Assembly (NCBI RefSeq): GCF_017792025.1
Contig: NZ_CP046956.1
Coordinates: forward strand, 2,108,001-2,172,000
Reading direction: 5' to 3'
Length of the DNA: 64,000 nucleotides
Origin: Sediminibacillus dalangtanensis
GTDB taxonomy: Bacteria; Bacillota; Bacilli; Bacillales; Amphibacillaceae
The notes under the pieces were generated by a model. The model made no database searches, was not told the DNA's origin, and saw nothing but the letters and a program-made list of their open reading frames with translations. Below, piece after piece: positions 8,936 through 17,838 of the stretch. A program made the position numbers and the translations under genes. The first letter of the stretch is position 1; each line of letters begins with the position of its first letter.

Positions 8936-9667
8936 TCACCTCATATAATAAATCATTAATTCATCGAAATGTTTCTCTTGTGTACAATAAACTTGTTTTC
9001 CCTTCATCAGTTCAAGCACTGCCATAAACGTGACAACAATGTGGGAACGTGAAGGAATAGGGAATAATTCATCAAATGCAATTCCGTCCGGTCTTTCCTT
9101 CACTTGTGTCATCACTTCTTCCATCCGCTGTTTGATGGGTATTTCTGTGCGTTGAATTTTTGTCGAAACAGGTTTTTCCCATTTTTTCCGCTCCATGATT
9201 TTATTCATGGCAGCAATCATGTCATAAATGGAAACATCCCCCTGTACCATTTGCTTTTGCGCTGGTTCTTCCTGAAATTCTACCGGTGGTCTCGTATAGA
9301 TTTTATTGGCTTCCAGCTCTCTTTCTTTTAACTGGTCAGCTGCTTCTTTGTATTTCCGATATTCAATCAGCCTTCGCATCAAATCTTCACGGGGATCCTC
9401 TTCATACTCTTCTTCTTCCGGCTCAATGGTCTGGTTTGGAAGCAACAGTTGACTTTTTATAGCAATCAAAGTGGCTGCCATCACCAAGTATTCACTGGCA
9501 ATATTAAGTTCAAGCTGTTGCATGGTGTGTATATAAGTCATGTACTGCTCAGTGATTTCTGCTACAGGAATATCATAAATATCTATTTCATACTGATTGA
9601 TCAAATGTAGCAAGAGATCTAACGGGCCTTGAAATGCTTTCGTATGTACTTCATATTTCATACTCAT
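8936..9667 (-). CDS. scpA: Segregation and condensation protein ScpA (kleisin)
   Basis: Kleisin subunit that bridges the SMC heads and binds ScpB. 243 residues: the N-terminal SMC-neck-binding helices begin FQGPLDLLLHLINQ, a glutamate-rich linker lies at about 90-110, and the C-terminal winged helix ends HFDELMIYYMR. ATG start behind GGGAGGAAAAGTA. Confidence 0.96.
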   Translation of the reverse strand: MSMKYEVHTKAFQGPLDLLLHLINQYEIDIYDIPVAEITEQYMTYIHTMQQLELNIASEYLVMAATLIAIKSQLLLPNQTIEPEEEEYEEDPREDLMRRLIEYRKYKEAADQLKERELEANKIYTRPPVEFQEEPAQKQMVQGDVSIYDMIAAMNKIMERKKWEKPVSTKIQRTEIPIKQRMEEVMTQVKERPDGIAFDELFPIPSRSHIVVTFMAVLELMKGKQVYCTQEKHFDELMIYYMR

Positions 9668-9772
9668 TACTTTTCCTCCCTTGCCAAATCACCCACCGGT
9701 CACTCCAACACTTTATTCTATGTCTCAAAATGTTCTTTCATAAAATTTATTCTGTCTGGCATATATGCCCAT

Positions 9773-9799
9773 ACAGCATTAAGCAAAGCGCATAGATTA
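9773..9799 (+). promoter_or_regulatory. Possible mother-cell sigma (SigK/SigE) promoter before the YjcZ-type gene
   Basis: CATAGATTA at 9791-9799 fits the CATAnnnTA -10 of mother-cell sigma factors. ATAC ends 16 bases upstream, as expected for the weak AC -35 of SigK. The predicted start is ~40 bases before a YjcZ-family ORF. The sites are short, so this is only suggestive. Confidence 0.4.
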
Positions 9800-9846
9800 T
9801 TATTGTAAGTTAAATAATAACGTTTCTACTAAAGGAGGCATTAGCT

Positions 9847-9930
9847 ATGGGTGCATATTACGGCGGTGGATTCGCTTTGATCGTAGTACTGTTCATTCTT
9901 CTAATCATTGTAGGTGCAGCCTGGCTGTAA
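9847..9930 (+). CDS. YjcZ-family sporulation peptide, 27 residues
   Basis: Tiny hydrophobic protein: MGAYYGGGFA followed by one membrane helix (LIVVLFILLIIVGAAWL). This is the signature of the YjcZ/YhfH-type sporulation peptides of Bacillaceae, which are made in the mother cell and associate with the spore coat or membrane. The ATG is eight bases after AAAGGAGG. It is the only plus-strand gene between resC and yqkF, and sits in the divergent space beside scpA. Confidence 0.85.
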   Translation: MGAYYGGGFALIVVLFILLIIVGAAWL

Positions 9931-9976
9931 AAGCCAAATAGCCCAACATCGGTAAGAAATCCTTTAAAAAACCTGT

Positions 9977-10009
9977 AAAAACCGGCCTACATTTTCTGCA
10001 AGGCCGGTT
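9977..10009 (-). terminator. Stem-loop, possible terminator
   Basis: AACCGGCCT / AGGCCGGTT, a perfect 9-bp stem with a 12-base loop; five T follow on the minus strand but none on the plus strand. It lies between the YjcZ-type gene and ribT and may back up the terminator at 10066-10095. Confidence 0.5.
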
Positions 10010-10065
10010 ACATAGCCACTAATGTAACTCCGCTCATTCTATTATACGCTAACTCTGGAAACTGG

Positions 10066-10095
10066 AAAAGCCAGCTCGCTAAGGAGCTGGCTTTT
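10066..10095. terminator. Bidirectional terminator after ribT
   Basis: Perfect 12-bp stem AAAAGCCAGCTC / GAGCTGGCTTTT with a six-base loop and T runs on both strands. It serves ribT (minus) and could stop plus-strand reading from the YjcZ-type gene. Confidence 0.85.
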
Positions 10096-10115
10096 CTATG
10101 GCGTCGGTGTGTACG

Positions 10116-10478
<363 letters not shown>

Positions 10479-10577
10479 TCAATTAGAAATTAACTTACTT
10501 ATGATTGATAGAAGAAAAATAAGGCCGACTATGACCATCAGCCAAAACAGCATTTTCTCCTGCCTATCGCTATTCAT
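10479..10577 (-). CDS. Small single-span membrane protein, 32 residues
   Basis: MNSDRQEKML then a hydrophobic helix (FWLMVIVGLIFLLSIIS) and KLISN. The ATG is about seven bases after AAAGGGTGA, and the stop is 10 bases before the ribT start, which suggests co-transcription. Composition and ribosome site support a real gene; function unknown. I did not recognise a family. Confidence 0.6.
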   Translation of the reverse strand: MNSDRQEKMLFWLMVIVGLIFLLSIISKLISN

Positions 10578-10656
10578 GTTTATTATCACCCTTTGTACGG
10601 TGAAGTATAATCTATTTATGGACTATATTAGCCAATTTGTCAAATAACTAAATATG

Positions 10657-10752
10657 TCAAAGGACAATATAAAACCAATAAATGAAACCCCAAATCAAAC
10701 CGATCACCAAAAGTATGGAAAATAATAGCCAATTTCTTTTTTTCTCGCTCAT
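10657..10752 (-). CDS. Small single-span membrane protein, 31 residues
   Basis: MSEKKRNWLL followed by FSILLVIGLIWGFIYWFYIVL, a charged head and one membrane helix. AAAGAGTG precedes the ATG and the gene starts 15 bases after the M50-protease stop. It resembles the neighbouring 32-residue ORF in layout but not in sequence. Function unknown. Confidence 0.55.
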   Translation of the reverse strand: MSEKKRNWLLFSILLVIGLIWGFIYWFYIVL

Positions 10753-10767
10753 CCGCTTCACTCTTTC

Positions 10768-11232
10768 CTATCCAGACTGTCTACCATCAATGATCGTTCG
10801 AAGAACAAAATATCCGTCCGACTTCTTCCCTCTCCACTTAAATGGAATAAAATTTACCATAGCAATCCACAAATTATATAGCGCAAACAGACGGATCCAT
10901 GCGTTGCTTTCAAATACGAATTTCATTAACAGCCAACCAGCTGCCAGATTACAAGCAGGACCACCCAAGGAGATAATGACTTTTTCCACGCGACTGTAAG
11001 GATGCGTTCTACTACTTGAAGCATGCCCTCCGGCTGTAAACAGTAAATGAAAATGCACTGTCAGTTTACGTCCTATCCTTACTTCTTTTATTCTTTTTCC
11101 AGCCCCAAGTGTCAAATCCATATATTCTGCCCGACAAAACCAGGAGCCGATCGCGTGCCCTGATTCATGGATCCACACCCCTGCCGGAGCTGCCACCAGT
11201 ACCAGATAAGTCAACATTAAAAGCCAATGCAT
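10768..11232 (-). CDS. Small M50-type (site-2-protease-like) membrane metalloprotease
   Basis: 154 residues from ATG 11232, chosen because it opens a membrane segment and has AAAGGGCGG before it; a GTG 42 bases upstream has no ribosome site. The zinc motif is HESGH near residue 22 (HExxH) and the second metal site is probably NFIPFKWRGKKSDGY, the N-x-P-x-x-x-x-DG element of M50 enzymes. It is compact, with no PDZ domain. Substrate unknown; it could be a protease or an inactive relative. Confidence 0.75.
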   Translation of the reverse strand: MHWLLMLTYLVLVAAPAGVWIHESGHAIGSWFCRAEYMDLTLGAGKRIKEVRIGRKLTVHFHLLFTAGGHASSSRTHPYSRVEKVIISLGGPACNLAAGWLLMKFVFESNAWIRLFALYNLWIAMVNFIPFKWRGKKSDGYFVLRTIIDGRQSG

Positions 11233-11319
11233 GGTGTTCCGCCCTTTACCTTCCAAAGCATACTTGTCCACCAATCATTTTATTGGTTTGACCAGGAAAC
11301 TTCAAGGGGGCCTACAAAC

Positions 11320-11354
11320 AAAAAATCATCAGCATGTTAAATGGCGCTGATGAT
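11320..11354 (-). terminator. Terminator of lysA-ppiB
   Basis: Stem ATCATCAGC / GCTGATGAT with six T on the minus strand, about 30 bases after the ppiB stop. Same stem sequence as the ypuI terminator. Confidence 0.8.
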
Positions 11355-11385
11355 TTCTTGAAGATAGGCTTTTGAACAGCCCTTT

Positions 11386-11823
11386 TTAAACGGTTTCGAC
11401 TTTTACTTCCTTCATGACGTCTCCCTGCTTGATCCGCAACACTGTATCCATTCCTTCCGTTACCTGTCCAAAGACAGTATGAACACCATCTAAATGGGGC
11501 TGGGGTTCATGAACAAGGAAAAACTGACTTCCGCCTGTATCCTTCCCTGCGTGAGCCATGGATAAAGAACCTGCAACATGTTTATGTGGGTTTCCTTCTG
11601 TTTCACATTTAATCGTATATCCAGGACCACCTGCGCCTGTCCCGGTCGGATCACCGCCTTGTGCAACGAAACCAGGGATGACTCGATGGAAGGTCACTCC
11701 ATTGTAAAATCCACTATTGGCAAGTTTTTCAAAGTTTGCCACTGTGTTTGGTGCAGCTTCCTCAAACATTTCTATTTTGATTACTTCCCCATTTTCGAAT
11801 TGAATGGTTGCCTGTTTCATCAT
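11386..11823 (-). CDS. ppiB: Peptidyl-prolyl cis-trans isomerase PpiB (cyclophilin)
   Basis: Cytoplasmic cyclophilin that speeds proline isomerisation during folding. 145 residues with the catalytic stretch [23 protein letters not shown] and [21 protein letters not shown]. Two adjacent ATG codons follow GGAGAGGG. The first overlaps the lysA stop by one base, so the two genes are coupled; in B. subtilis ppiB and lysA are neighbours too. Confidence 0.96.
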   Translation of the reverse strand: MMKQATIQFENGEVIKIEMFEEAAPNTVANFEKLANSGFYNGVTFHRVIPGFVAQGGDPTGTGAGGPGYTIKCETEGNPHKHVAGSLSMAHAGKDTGGSQFFLVHEPQPHLDGVHTVFGQVTEGMDTVLRIKQGDVMKEVKVETV

Positions 11824-13136
11824 TAAACCCTCTCCTTTATACCGTATGGCAAATCATTTCTAGTCAAATCTTCATAAGATTCCCGCTGTATCACCAGCTG
11901 GTCCTCACCTTGTTCGGCAAACACCACTGCCGCCTTCGGAAAGCGGTTATAATGATTGGACATCGAATACCCATATGCCCCCGTGCTGTAAACCGCCAAT
12001 ATATCGCCATATTCTACTTCAGGAACTTCCATATCCCAAATCAACATATCTCCCGATTCACAGCATTTTCCAGCAATGGATACCTTCTCGGTCAGTGGCG
12101 CGTCTGCTTTGTTTGCTATGACAGCATCATATTTCGCCTGATAAAGTGCTGGCCGTAAATTATCAGTCATTCCACCATCTACAGAAACATACTTTCTTAC
12201 ACCAGGAATATCTTTTATGGAGCCTGTCCTATAAAGTGTCACTGCAGTATTTCCGACAATCGCTCTTCCTGGTTCAATCCAGATTTCCGGGAATTCCATT
12301 CCATGGAAGTCCACCTGTTTTTGCACTTCATCTACGAGGGCATCCACATAACCATCAAGCGGAAGCGGTTCATCTTCCGCTGTATAACGGATTCCAAATC
12401 CTCCTCCAAGATTAAGCACTTTAGAGCGATAACCGTACTCTCGTTTCCATTCACCCAGCGTTTCGAACAAGCGCCTCACAGCCATGACGAAACCGTCTGT
12501 TTCAAAGATTTGGGAACCGATATGACAATGCAAGCCGATAACATGGATGGAGTCCATCTCCTGCAACATTTCAAAGGCCTGCTCCGCTTGTCCATTTGCC
12601 AAGTCGAAACCAAATTTCGAATCCTCATTTCCGGTTAAAATATAATCATGTGTATGGGCTTCAATTCCAGGTGTTACACGTAAAAGGACATCCATGGTTC
12701 TTCCTTGTTTCTCCAGGATATCTGACAGTAACTCGATTTCATAGAAGTTATCCAGTACAATACAACCTATTTCATGTTGAACCGCCATCGATAGTTCCTC
12801 AAAACTTTTGTTATTCCCATGTAAATGGATCCTGTCAACGGGAAAACCTGCCTGCAGAGCTGTATAGAGCTCGCCCTGAGAAACAACATCAAGGCTTAAA
12901 TTTTCTTGTTTTGCAACCTGCAGCATAGCAATCGAGGAAAACGCCTTACTTGCATAAGCGACCTGCGCGCTAACGCCAGCTTGTTTAAAAGTATTTACAA
13001 ATGCTCTCGCATTCTTTCTAATCAATGAAACATCGTAAACAAATAGAGGTGTTCCATACTTTTTTGCCAAATCAATCGTATCCACCCCGCCGACCACTAA
13101 ATGGCCCTGTTCGTTCGTATGAAAAGGATGATTCAT
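11823..13136 (-). CDS. lysA: Diaminopimelate decarboxylase LysA
   Basis: Last step of lysine synthesis: meso-diaminopimelate to L-lysine, PLP-dependent. 437 residues from ATG 13136, which follows GGGAGGTGCAGGGA; the GTG nine bases upstream overlaps that site. PLP lysine is K64 (AYASKAF). [24 protein letters not shown] and CCESGD are the other family motifs. No lysine riboswitch fits in the ~150-bp space upstream. The position after spoVAF is as in B. subtilis. Confidence 0.97.
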   Translation of the reverse strand: MNHPFHTNEQGHLVVGGVDTIDLAKKYGTPLFVYDVSLIRKNARAFVNTFKQAGVSAQVAYASKAFSSIAMLQVAKQENLSLDVVSQGELYTALQAGFPVDRIHLHGNNKSFEELSMAVQHEIGCIVLDNFYEIELLSDILEKQGRTMDVLLRVTPGIEAHTHDYILTGNEDSKFGFDLANGQAEQAFEMLQEMDSIHVIGLHCHIGSQIFETDGFVMAVRRLFETLGEWKREYGYRSKVLNLGGGFGIRYTAEDEPLPLDGYVDALVDEVQKQVDFHGMEFPEIWIEPGRAIVGNTAVTLYRTGSIKDIPGVRKYVSVDGGMTDNLRPALYQAKYDAVIANKADAPLTEKVSIAGKCCESGDMLIWDMEVPEVEYGDILAVYSTGAYGYSMSNHYNRFPKAAVVFAEQGEDQLVIQRESYEDLTRNDLPYGIKERV

Positions 13137-13297
13137 TCCCTGCACCTCCCTGCAAATTGCTCAAGCACAAAAAGGATGAAGCCGAGCAGTGGCAGTTCTC
13201 TTTTTACTTCTAATGAATACTGCCCAGCACCAAGCTTGTTTTTCTTCCTTTTTTGAAAAAATAGATAAAATTAATTTACCATAACCTTGTCGAAGGT

Positions 13298-14803
13298 TCA
13301 ATGTTTTCCTTTCGGCTGCTTATAATTATTGCGGGGATGAACGATACTTGGCCGGTCTTTGGTTAATGGAACGGATACTCGGAAAATGATTTGCTGCATC
13401 GCTTTGGCATTAAACGGAATGAACGGCCACAGATACGGAGTATTCAAGGATTTCGTAAGACTTAAAGCCAGTATATAAAGCGTGAATCCGATAACCATGC
13501 CTTTTACTCCAAAGAGGGAAGTGATGATAATTAATAACATGCGGGACAACTTATTTGCGATGCTCAATTCATAACTCGGTGTTGCAAAGGAACCGATGGC
13601 ACAAATCGAAACATATAAAATTACTTCCGCACTAAACAGCCCTACATCAATCGCAATCTGGCCGATCAATACTGCTGCAATCAAACCCATTGCTGTCGAG
13701 AGCGGGGTCGGTGTATGAATAGCGGCCATTCGCAAAAATTCAATTCCAATGTCGGCTATGATTAATTGTAAAACTACCGGGACATTTCCTTCCTCATTTG
13801 GCCCTATGAATTGAAGGAATGCTGGTAAGTGGGCAGGTTCCATTACCAGGACCAGCCAGAATGGCAGAAGAAATACGGATGCAAAAATGCCTAAAAACCG
13901 AACCCAACGGACAAATGTCCCTATTGCCGGAGATTGTCTGTATTCTTCCGCATGTTGTACATGATGAAAAAAAGTGGTAGGAGTAATAATCATACTAGGT
14001 GACGTATCAACCATGATCAACACATGTCCTTCCAACAAGTGTGTAGAAGCGACATCGGGCCTCTCCGTATATCGAACAAGTGGAAAAGGGTTGAACCCTT
14101 GTTTAACAAGGAACTCTTCAATGGTTTTATCTGCCATCGATATTCCGTCAATTTCTATATGTTTTAATTCGTCTTTTATCAGCTTCACCAGGCCATGATC
14201 TGCTACGTCTTGTAAATAGGAAATACAAATATCCGTTTTGGAACGTTCTCCTACTTTTATCATTTCGTGACGGAGCCGCTCATCTCTGATTCTTCTTCTT
14301 GTCAATGCAGTATTTTCAATAATGTTCTCTGTGAATCCATCGCGGGAACCCCGGACGACTTTTTCCGTATCCGGTTCTTCCGGTGAGCGACCTGGATAGG
14401 TCCTCACATCCACAATAAAAGCTTCTGATTCATCCTCCATGAAGATGACAATTAATCCACTAAGCATTTGATCTACTGCTTCATCCATCATAGCAACTTT
14501 GGTAACTTGCTGATGTACCAGATGGCTGCCGATAATTTCAGTAAGCTTATGTTTATTTCTACCTGCTGAAGCAGGATACGTTTCATTTATATCTGTCAAT
14601 TTCTTTAACAACTCAACGATGGTTGGTGTTTCACAAAGCCCCGTCAAATAGTAAAGCTGAATTTCTTTCTTTAAAATAGTCAACTGCCGAAAACCTACAT
14701 CAAATGAAGTTCCTACGCCGACTTTTTCTTCCATGAATCGCTGGTTATCTTTGAGATCGCTTGATATGGTGGGTTTTTTCTGAGCTTGCTTTTGTTTATT
14801 CAT
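13298..14803 (-). CDS. spoVAF: SpoVAF, GerA-type spore germination protein
   Basis: 501 residues, homologous to the A subunits of germinant receptors: a hydrophilic N-terminal half (~1-260), then about five membrane segments. The family pieces GHVLIMVDTSPS and ATPSYELSIANKLSR are present. In B. subtilis it is the last spoVA gene and supports germination together with its partner YqhR. The ATG overlaps the spoVAEa stop (ATGA). Confidence 0.94.
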   Translation of the reverse strand: MNKQKQAQKKPTISSDLKDNQRFMEEKVGVGTSFDVGFRQLTILKKEIQLYYLTGLCETPTIVELLKKLTDINETYPASAGRNKHKLTEIIGSHLVHQQVTKVAMMDEAVDQMLSGLIVIFMEDESEAFIVDVRTYPGRSPEEPDTEKVVRGSRDGFTENIIENTALTRRRIRDERLRHEMIKVGERSKTDICISYLQDVADHGLVKLIKDELKHIEIDGISMADKTIEEFLVKQGFNPFPLVRYTERPDVASTHLLEGHVLIMVDTSPSMIITPTTFFHHVQHAEEYRQSPAIGTFVRWVRFLGIFASVFLLPFWLVLVMEPAHLPAFLQFIGPNEEGNVPVVLQLIIADIGIEFLRMAAIHTPTPLSTAMGLIAAVLIGQIAIDVGLFSAEVILYVSICAIGSFATPSYELSIANKLSRMLLIIITSLFGVKGMVIGFTLYILALSLTKSLNTPYLWPFIPFNAKAMQQIIFRVSVPLTKDRPSIVHPRNNYKQPKGKH

Positions 14804-15366
14804 TGATAACCACCTCTTTCTAAAATGATTTCAATCGCTTTTCGAGTAATTGGCGATCCCTTTTTGATATCATCTTTTCCTTGCATCTTTCCAATGTCTC
14901 CAATAGCGACGACTACAGGAATGTCCATTTGATCCAAAGAATAAATTGTGTCACCGTTTATCCTTCCAATCTCTGGGATCGGTATGCCTTCTTTACTTAT
15001 GCCATTGGAAGTCAGTTGTCCGTCCTGATCTATTGCCAAGGTAAACCTAGTCCATTCGGCGTTTTTTGTATGTGCAGCTACAGCAATGGCACCTATTATT
15101 TGGATGTTTTTGTTTTTTGCCAACCCTAGTAAGATTTTCTCTCCTGCCCCCGGTCCAGGAGCCCCTGCATCATCTATCAAGACATAAACTGGTTCTGCCG
15201 GGGCAGCCATGATTGCCTCTGTCACCTGTTTTTCCGTTGCTTGAGTCGGATTATCTGATAAGTATGCCAGACAGGTTCCGCCTAGTTGCCCCGATAAGTA
15301 ATCAATTGTCTTCTTGGCGTATTCGTCCCCATCCGTTATGATGATCACTTTTTTCGGTCGTTCCAT
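14800..15366 (-). CDS. spoVAEA: SpoVAE-a, soluble SpoVA protein
   Basis: 188 residues from ATG 15366, which gives MERPKKVIIITDGDEYAKK, aligned with the B. subtilis N-terminus; a GTG 21 bases upstream is the alternative. Conserved pieces: LIDDAGAPGPGAGE, AEWTRF and VAIGDIGKMQGKDDI. It lacks membrane segments; the B. subtilis protein is known on the spore inner membrane surface. Here it follows spoVAB directly, with spoVAC, spoVAD and spoVAEb absent. Confidence 0.93.
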   Translation of the reverse strand: MERPKKVIIITDGDEYAKKTIDYLSGQLGGTCLAYLSDNPTQATEKQVTEAIMAAPAEPVYVLIDDAGAPGPGAGEKILLGLAKNKNIQIIGAIAVAAHTKNAEWTRFTLAIDQDGQLTSNGISKEGIPIPEIGRINGDTIYSLDQMDIPVVVAIGDIGKMQGKDDIKKGSPITRKAIEIILERGGYQ

Positions 15367-15394
15367 TGCACCGAGTCCTTTCCACACGTCTTGG

Positions 15395-15814
15395 TTACTT
15401 AACGAAAATGATCCATTGAAACAGCGAACCGGCTATCTTACCTAGTACGATAGCCATCAGCAGCCACAGAAGATGGTTTTCCATACCGATCCGTTTCGCC
15501 AATAAAGGGAAAACATTCAAAACTTCCGTCAGAGCAGCTGCCAACATTCCGATGAACACCCCATGAAAAGCTCCCCAGACAATTGTGATAAACAAGGATA
15601 AATGGAGTGATACGCCGACAAAGGAAAGATACGTCCCAAATAAAGCACCGATAGTCACGCCCGCTTCATATGTTTTTACAAAAGCTTTCGTTTTGCTTAA
15701 TTGTACAAGGCGAGGAATGATTCCCAGTACAGTCAAAAAAGCGACAAATCCAGTCCCTACTATTAGCCCAGAGGCCAATCCGATAAATATCTCACTGAGA
15801 ATGATGAGAACCAT
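15395..15814 (-). CDS. spoVAB: SpoVAB, membrane protein of the spoVA operon
   Basis: 139 residues with four to five hydrophobic segments and the conserved C-terminal stretch MLAAALTEVLNVFPLLAKRIGM. Its start lies 23 bases inside spoVAA. Role in B. subtilis: part of the group needed for dipicolinic acid movement, though its individual job is unclear. Confidence 0.93.
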   Translation of the reverse strand: MVLIILSEIFIGLASGLIVGTGFVAFLTVLGIIPRLVQLSKTKAFVKTYEAGVTIGALFGTYLSFVGVSLHLSLFITIVWGAFHGVFIGMLAAALTEVLNVFPLLAKRIGMENHLLWLLMAIVLGKIAGSLFQWIIFVK

Positions 15815-16418
15815 GCTCTTTGTTCAACTCGTTTTCATGGTAGGTGACATAACTGTCCAAGTCCTGCTGGTATTTATAAATTTCCACTTCCAATGGGCTA
15901 GGTTCCTCATTAAACCGTTTTTTAAATAAGTGGTTGAAAAAAAGAATCATCCCGATTCCTAATCCGAATGAATAAGGGATTTGCAGCCAGAGCGGATATT
16001 CTTTGTTTTCTCCTGTCAACAAGTAATGCAGACGCTGCTGCACTTCCTGCATACTGACGTCATAGTGAAAGTTCATGATGGCCATTGCCGATCCTATAAA
16101 CAGTAGCAACCAAATCAACGTTACCAGCAAAATTGGAACGTTTTTTCGTTTCTTTTCGATCATTAAAATTGTTTGGGCAGCTCCAACTTGCTGGAATTCC
16201 AAGTTGGGGTATAGCACTGTCAATTTATCAATAACAGTGAAAATGTCGATTACCGATACATTTTGATCTTCAGGGGTTACCTGATAAATATGCGTTTCGC
16301 CTAACTCCTGCATATCGGGGGCTGTACCTGACAATACCGCGATATCCTTAAGCAGGACTGTCGTATGTTCCGTGACATATAGCTTCTTTTTTAATCTCAA
16401 ATATACAATGCCTTCCAA
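15792..16418 (-). CDS. spoVAA: SpoVAA, first gene of the spoVA operon (TTG start)
   Basis: 208 residues from TTG 16418, close to the 206 of B. subtilis. GGAGGTGG lies just upstream of that TTG. The long-frame ATG at 16505 sits inside the predicted sigma-G -10 element and cannot be the start. The protein has an N-terminal soluble domain and two membrane segments; LLLFIGSAMAIMNFHYDVSM and FNEEPSPLEVEIYKYQQDL (a 19-residue piece) are near-identical to the family. Confidence 0.9.
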   Translation of the reverse strand: MEGIVYLRLKKKLYVTEHTTVLLKDIAVLSGTAPDMQELGETHIYQVTPEDQNVSVIDIFTVIDKLTVLYPNLEFQQVGAAQTILMIEKKRKNVPILLVTLIWLLLFIGSAMAIMNFHYDVSMQEVQQRLHYLLTGENKEYPLWLQIPYSFGLGIGMILFFNHLFKKRFNEEPSPLEVEIYKYQQDLDSYVTYHENELNKEHGSHHSQ

Positions 16419-16499
16419 ATCAGCCACCTCCACTGTCGGATTCGTCCTTATTATGGATAACCGGTTCCTTAAACATGCATAAACAGAATAAAAGCTCTC

Positions 16500-16529
16500 C
16501 AGCATGTTTTCAAAAACGTGAAAAATTCA
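16500..16529 (-). promoter_or_regulatory. Predicted sigma-G promoter of spoVA
   Basis: TGAATT (16524-16529), a 17-base spacer and CATGCTG (16500-16506) on the minus strand fit the sigma-G consensus TGAATA-17/18-CATACTA. spoVA is sigma-G dependent in B. subtilis. The predicted transcript begins near 16493, about 75 bases before the TTG start. Confidence 0.55.
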
Positions 16530-16712
16530 CTTAAATTCCTTAAAGAAATCTAGTAAGTAAAATTTGTGAGAAATCAGAGTCAAAAGACAGGAATGAAGAT
16601 GTATAAAGGTGGAAATGAATTGTCCCTGCCCAAGAAAGCATTTCGGAGATGTAAAGCAGATGAGCGTTCGGATAAATGGACGGTATCTTGAGGATTCGTT
16701 TCACGACAATGC

Positions 16713-16738
16713 AAAAACCGCCAGTATGACTGGCGGTT
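16713..16738 (-). terminator. Terminator, probably of spoIIA-sigF
   Basis: Perfect 10-bp stem AACCGCCAGT / ACTGGCGGTT with a three-base loop and five T on the minus strand. It is ~335 bases beyond the sigF stop, with the palindromic repeat between them. Confidence 0.75.
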
Positions 16739-16842
16739 GATTTTGTTTAGATTGATGAACCGAAGATTTTTTGCAGAAAAAAGATAAACTGTGCAGTAAC
16801 TCCCTTAGTAGTCCTTGAGCCTTTTTATAGTAGTGGTGTAGT

Positions 16843-16966
16843 CCAGCGCTACGGAAATACCCTTCGCTTTCCGCGGGCGGCTGGTGAGCTTCCTCGAGCT
16901 AACGCTCTGCGGGATTTCACCGAGACCTTTGCTCCCGCAGGAGTCTACAGGTATTTCCACCGCTGG
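16843..16966. repeat. 124-bp palindromic intergenic repeat of Bacillaceae type
   Basis: The arms CCAGCG-cta-CGGAAATACC and GGTATTTCC-ac-CGCTGG pair over ~16 bp. Inside, CGCTTTCCGCGGGC and GCTCCCGCAGGAGTCT are the hallmark of a repeat I know from many Bacillaceae intergenic spaces. Shorter relatives in the window are at 20130-20174 and 28182-28207. It has no coding content, and transposase is absent. Confidence 0.7.
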
Positions 16967-17072
16967 TATGGGGTTTCTGAATTTGGATTAGTAATACCAC
17001 ACGTTAGACCTATTTTACTGCTTCTTCACCTATTATTCAGAAATCTATTTAAGCGCAAGTGTCAGTGTCTTT

Positions 17073-17828
17073 CTAAACACCTATCTGGTCTTTTATATAT
17101 TGCAGAATGCGCTTTTCAAGCCTGGATACTTGGACTTGAGAAATTCCCAGCCGTTCGGCCACTTCTGATTGCGTCTGGTCCTTATAATAACGTAAATAAA
17201 CAATAAGCCTTTCTCTTTTTTCCAGATTCCGAATCGCATCTTGTAATGCGATCTTATCAAACCACTTCGTATCTGTTTCCGCAATTTGATCCAAAAGGGT
17301 TATGGGATCACCATCATTCTCATAAACCGTTTCATGAATGGAATGAGGCAGTTTAGAAGCCTCCTGAGCATGGACTACTTCCTCCGGTGAAATCTCCAAT
17401 TTTTCAGCGATTTCGCTAACAGTCGGCCCGCGCCCCATCGCCTTGGTCAACTCATCCTTTGCTTTTCGTATCTTGTTCCCTGTTTCCTTCAAGGACCTGC
17501 TTACCTTGACGCTTCCATCATCCCTTATAAACCGTTGAATCTCTCCGATAATCATCGGGACAGCATACGTGCTAAAGCGAACATCATAAGACAAATCAAA
17601 CTTATCAATGGATTTTAGCAGGCCGATACATCCAATCTGAAATAAATCATCTGGATCGTATCCCCGGTTGATAAACCGCTGAACAACGGACCAAACCAGT
17701 CTGACATTATTCTCTACAAGCCGGTCCCTTGAAATTTGATCGCCTTCCTGGCTTTTTAAAATTAATTCTTTTACCTGTTCATTTGTCAAAGGGTCATCTT
17801 TATGCGTTTTTTTGAGCTCTATTTCCAT
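17073..17828 (-). CDS. sigF: Sporulation sigma factor SigF
   Basis: First compartment-specific sigma factor, active in the forespore after release from SpoIIAB. 251 residues from ATG 17828, which follows AAGGGG by six bases. Region 2 (LVWSVVQRFINRGYDPDDLFQIG), region 3 and the region 4 helix-turn-helix (QSEVAERLGISQVQVSRLEK) are all intact; pieces VRFSTYAVPMIIGEIQRFIR and FSTYAVPMIIGEIQ are near-identical to B. subtilis. Third gene of spoIIA. Confidence 0.97.
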   Translation of the reverse strand: MEIELKKTHKDDPLTNEQVKELILKSQEGDQISRDRLVENNVRLVWSVVQRFINRGYDPDDLFQIGCIGLLKSIDKFDLSYDVRFSTYAVPMIIGEIQRFIRDDGSVKVSRSLKETGNKIRKAKDELTKAMGRGPTVSEIAEKLEISPEEVVHAQEASKLPHSIHETVYENDGDPITLLDQIAETDTKWFDKIALQDAIRNLEKRERLIVYLRYYKDQTQSEVAERLGISQVQVSRLEKRILQYIKDQIGV

Positions 17829-17838
17829 AGGCATCCCC

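Larger units (their letters stand above)
16530..17072. other. Intergenic region between spoVAA and sigF
   Basis: 543 bases without a credible gene. Contents: the sigF terminator at 16713-16738, a long imperfect palindrome at 16843-16966, and otherwise low-information sequence. No ORF with a ribosome site was seen on either strand. Confidence 0.6.

Noticed and set aside
12303..12928. Overlapping plus-strand frames of ~110 codons opposite lysA
   Set aside because: Shadows of lysA; no initiation signals.
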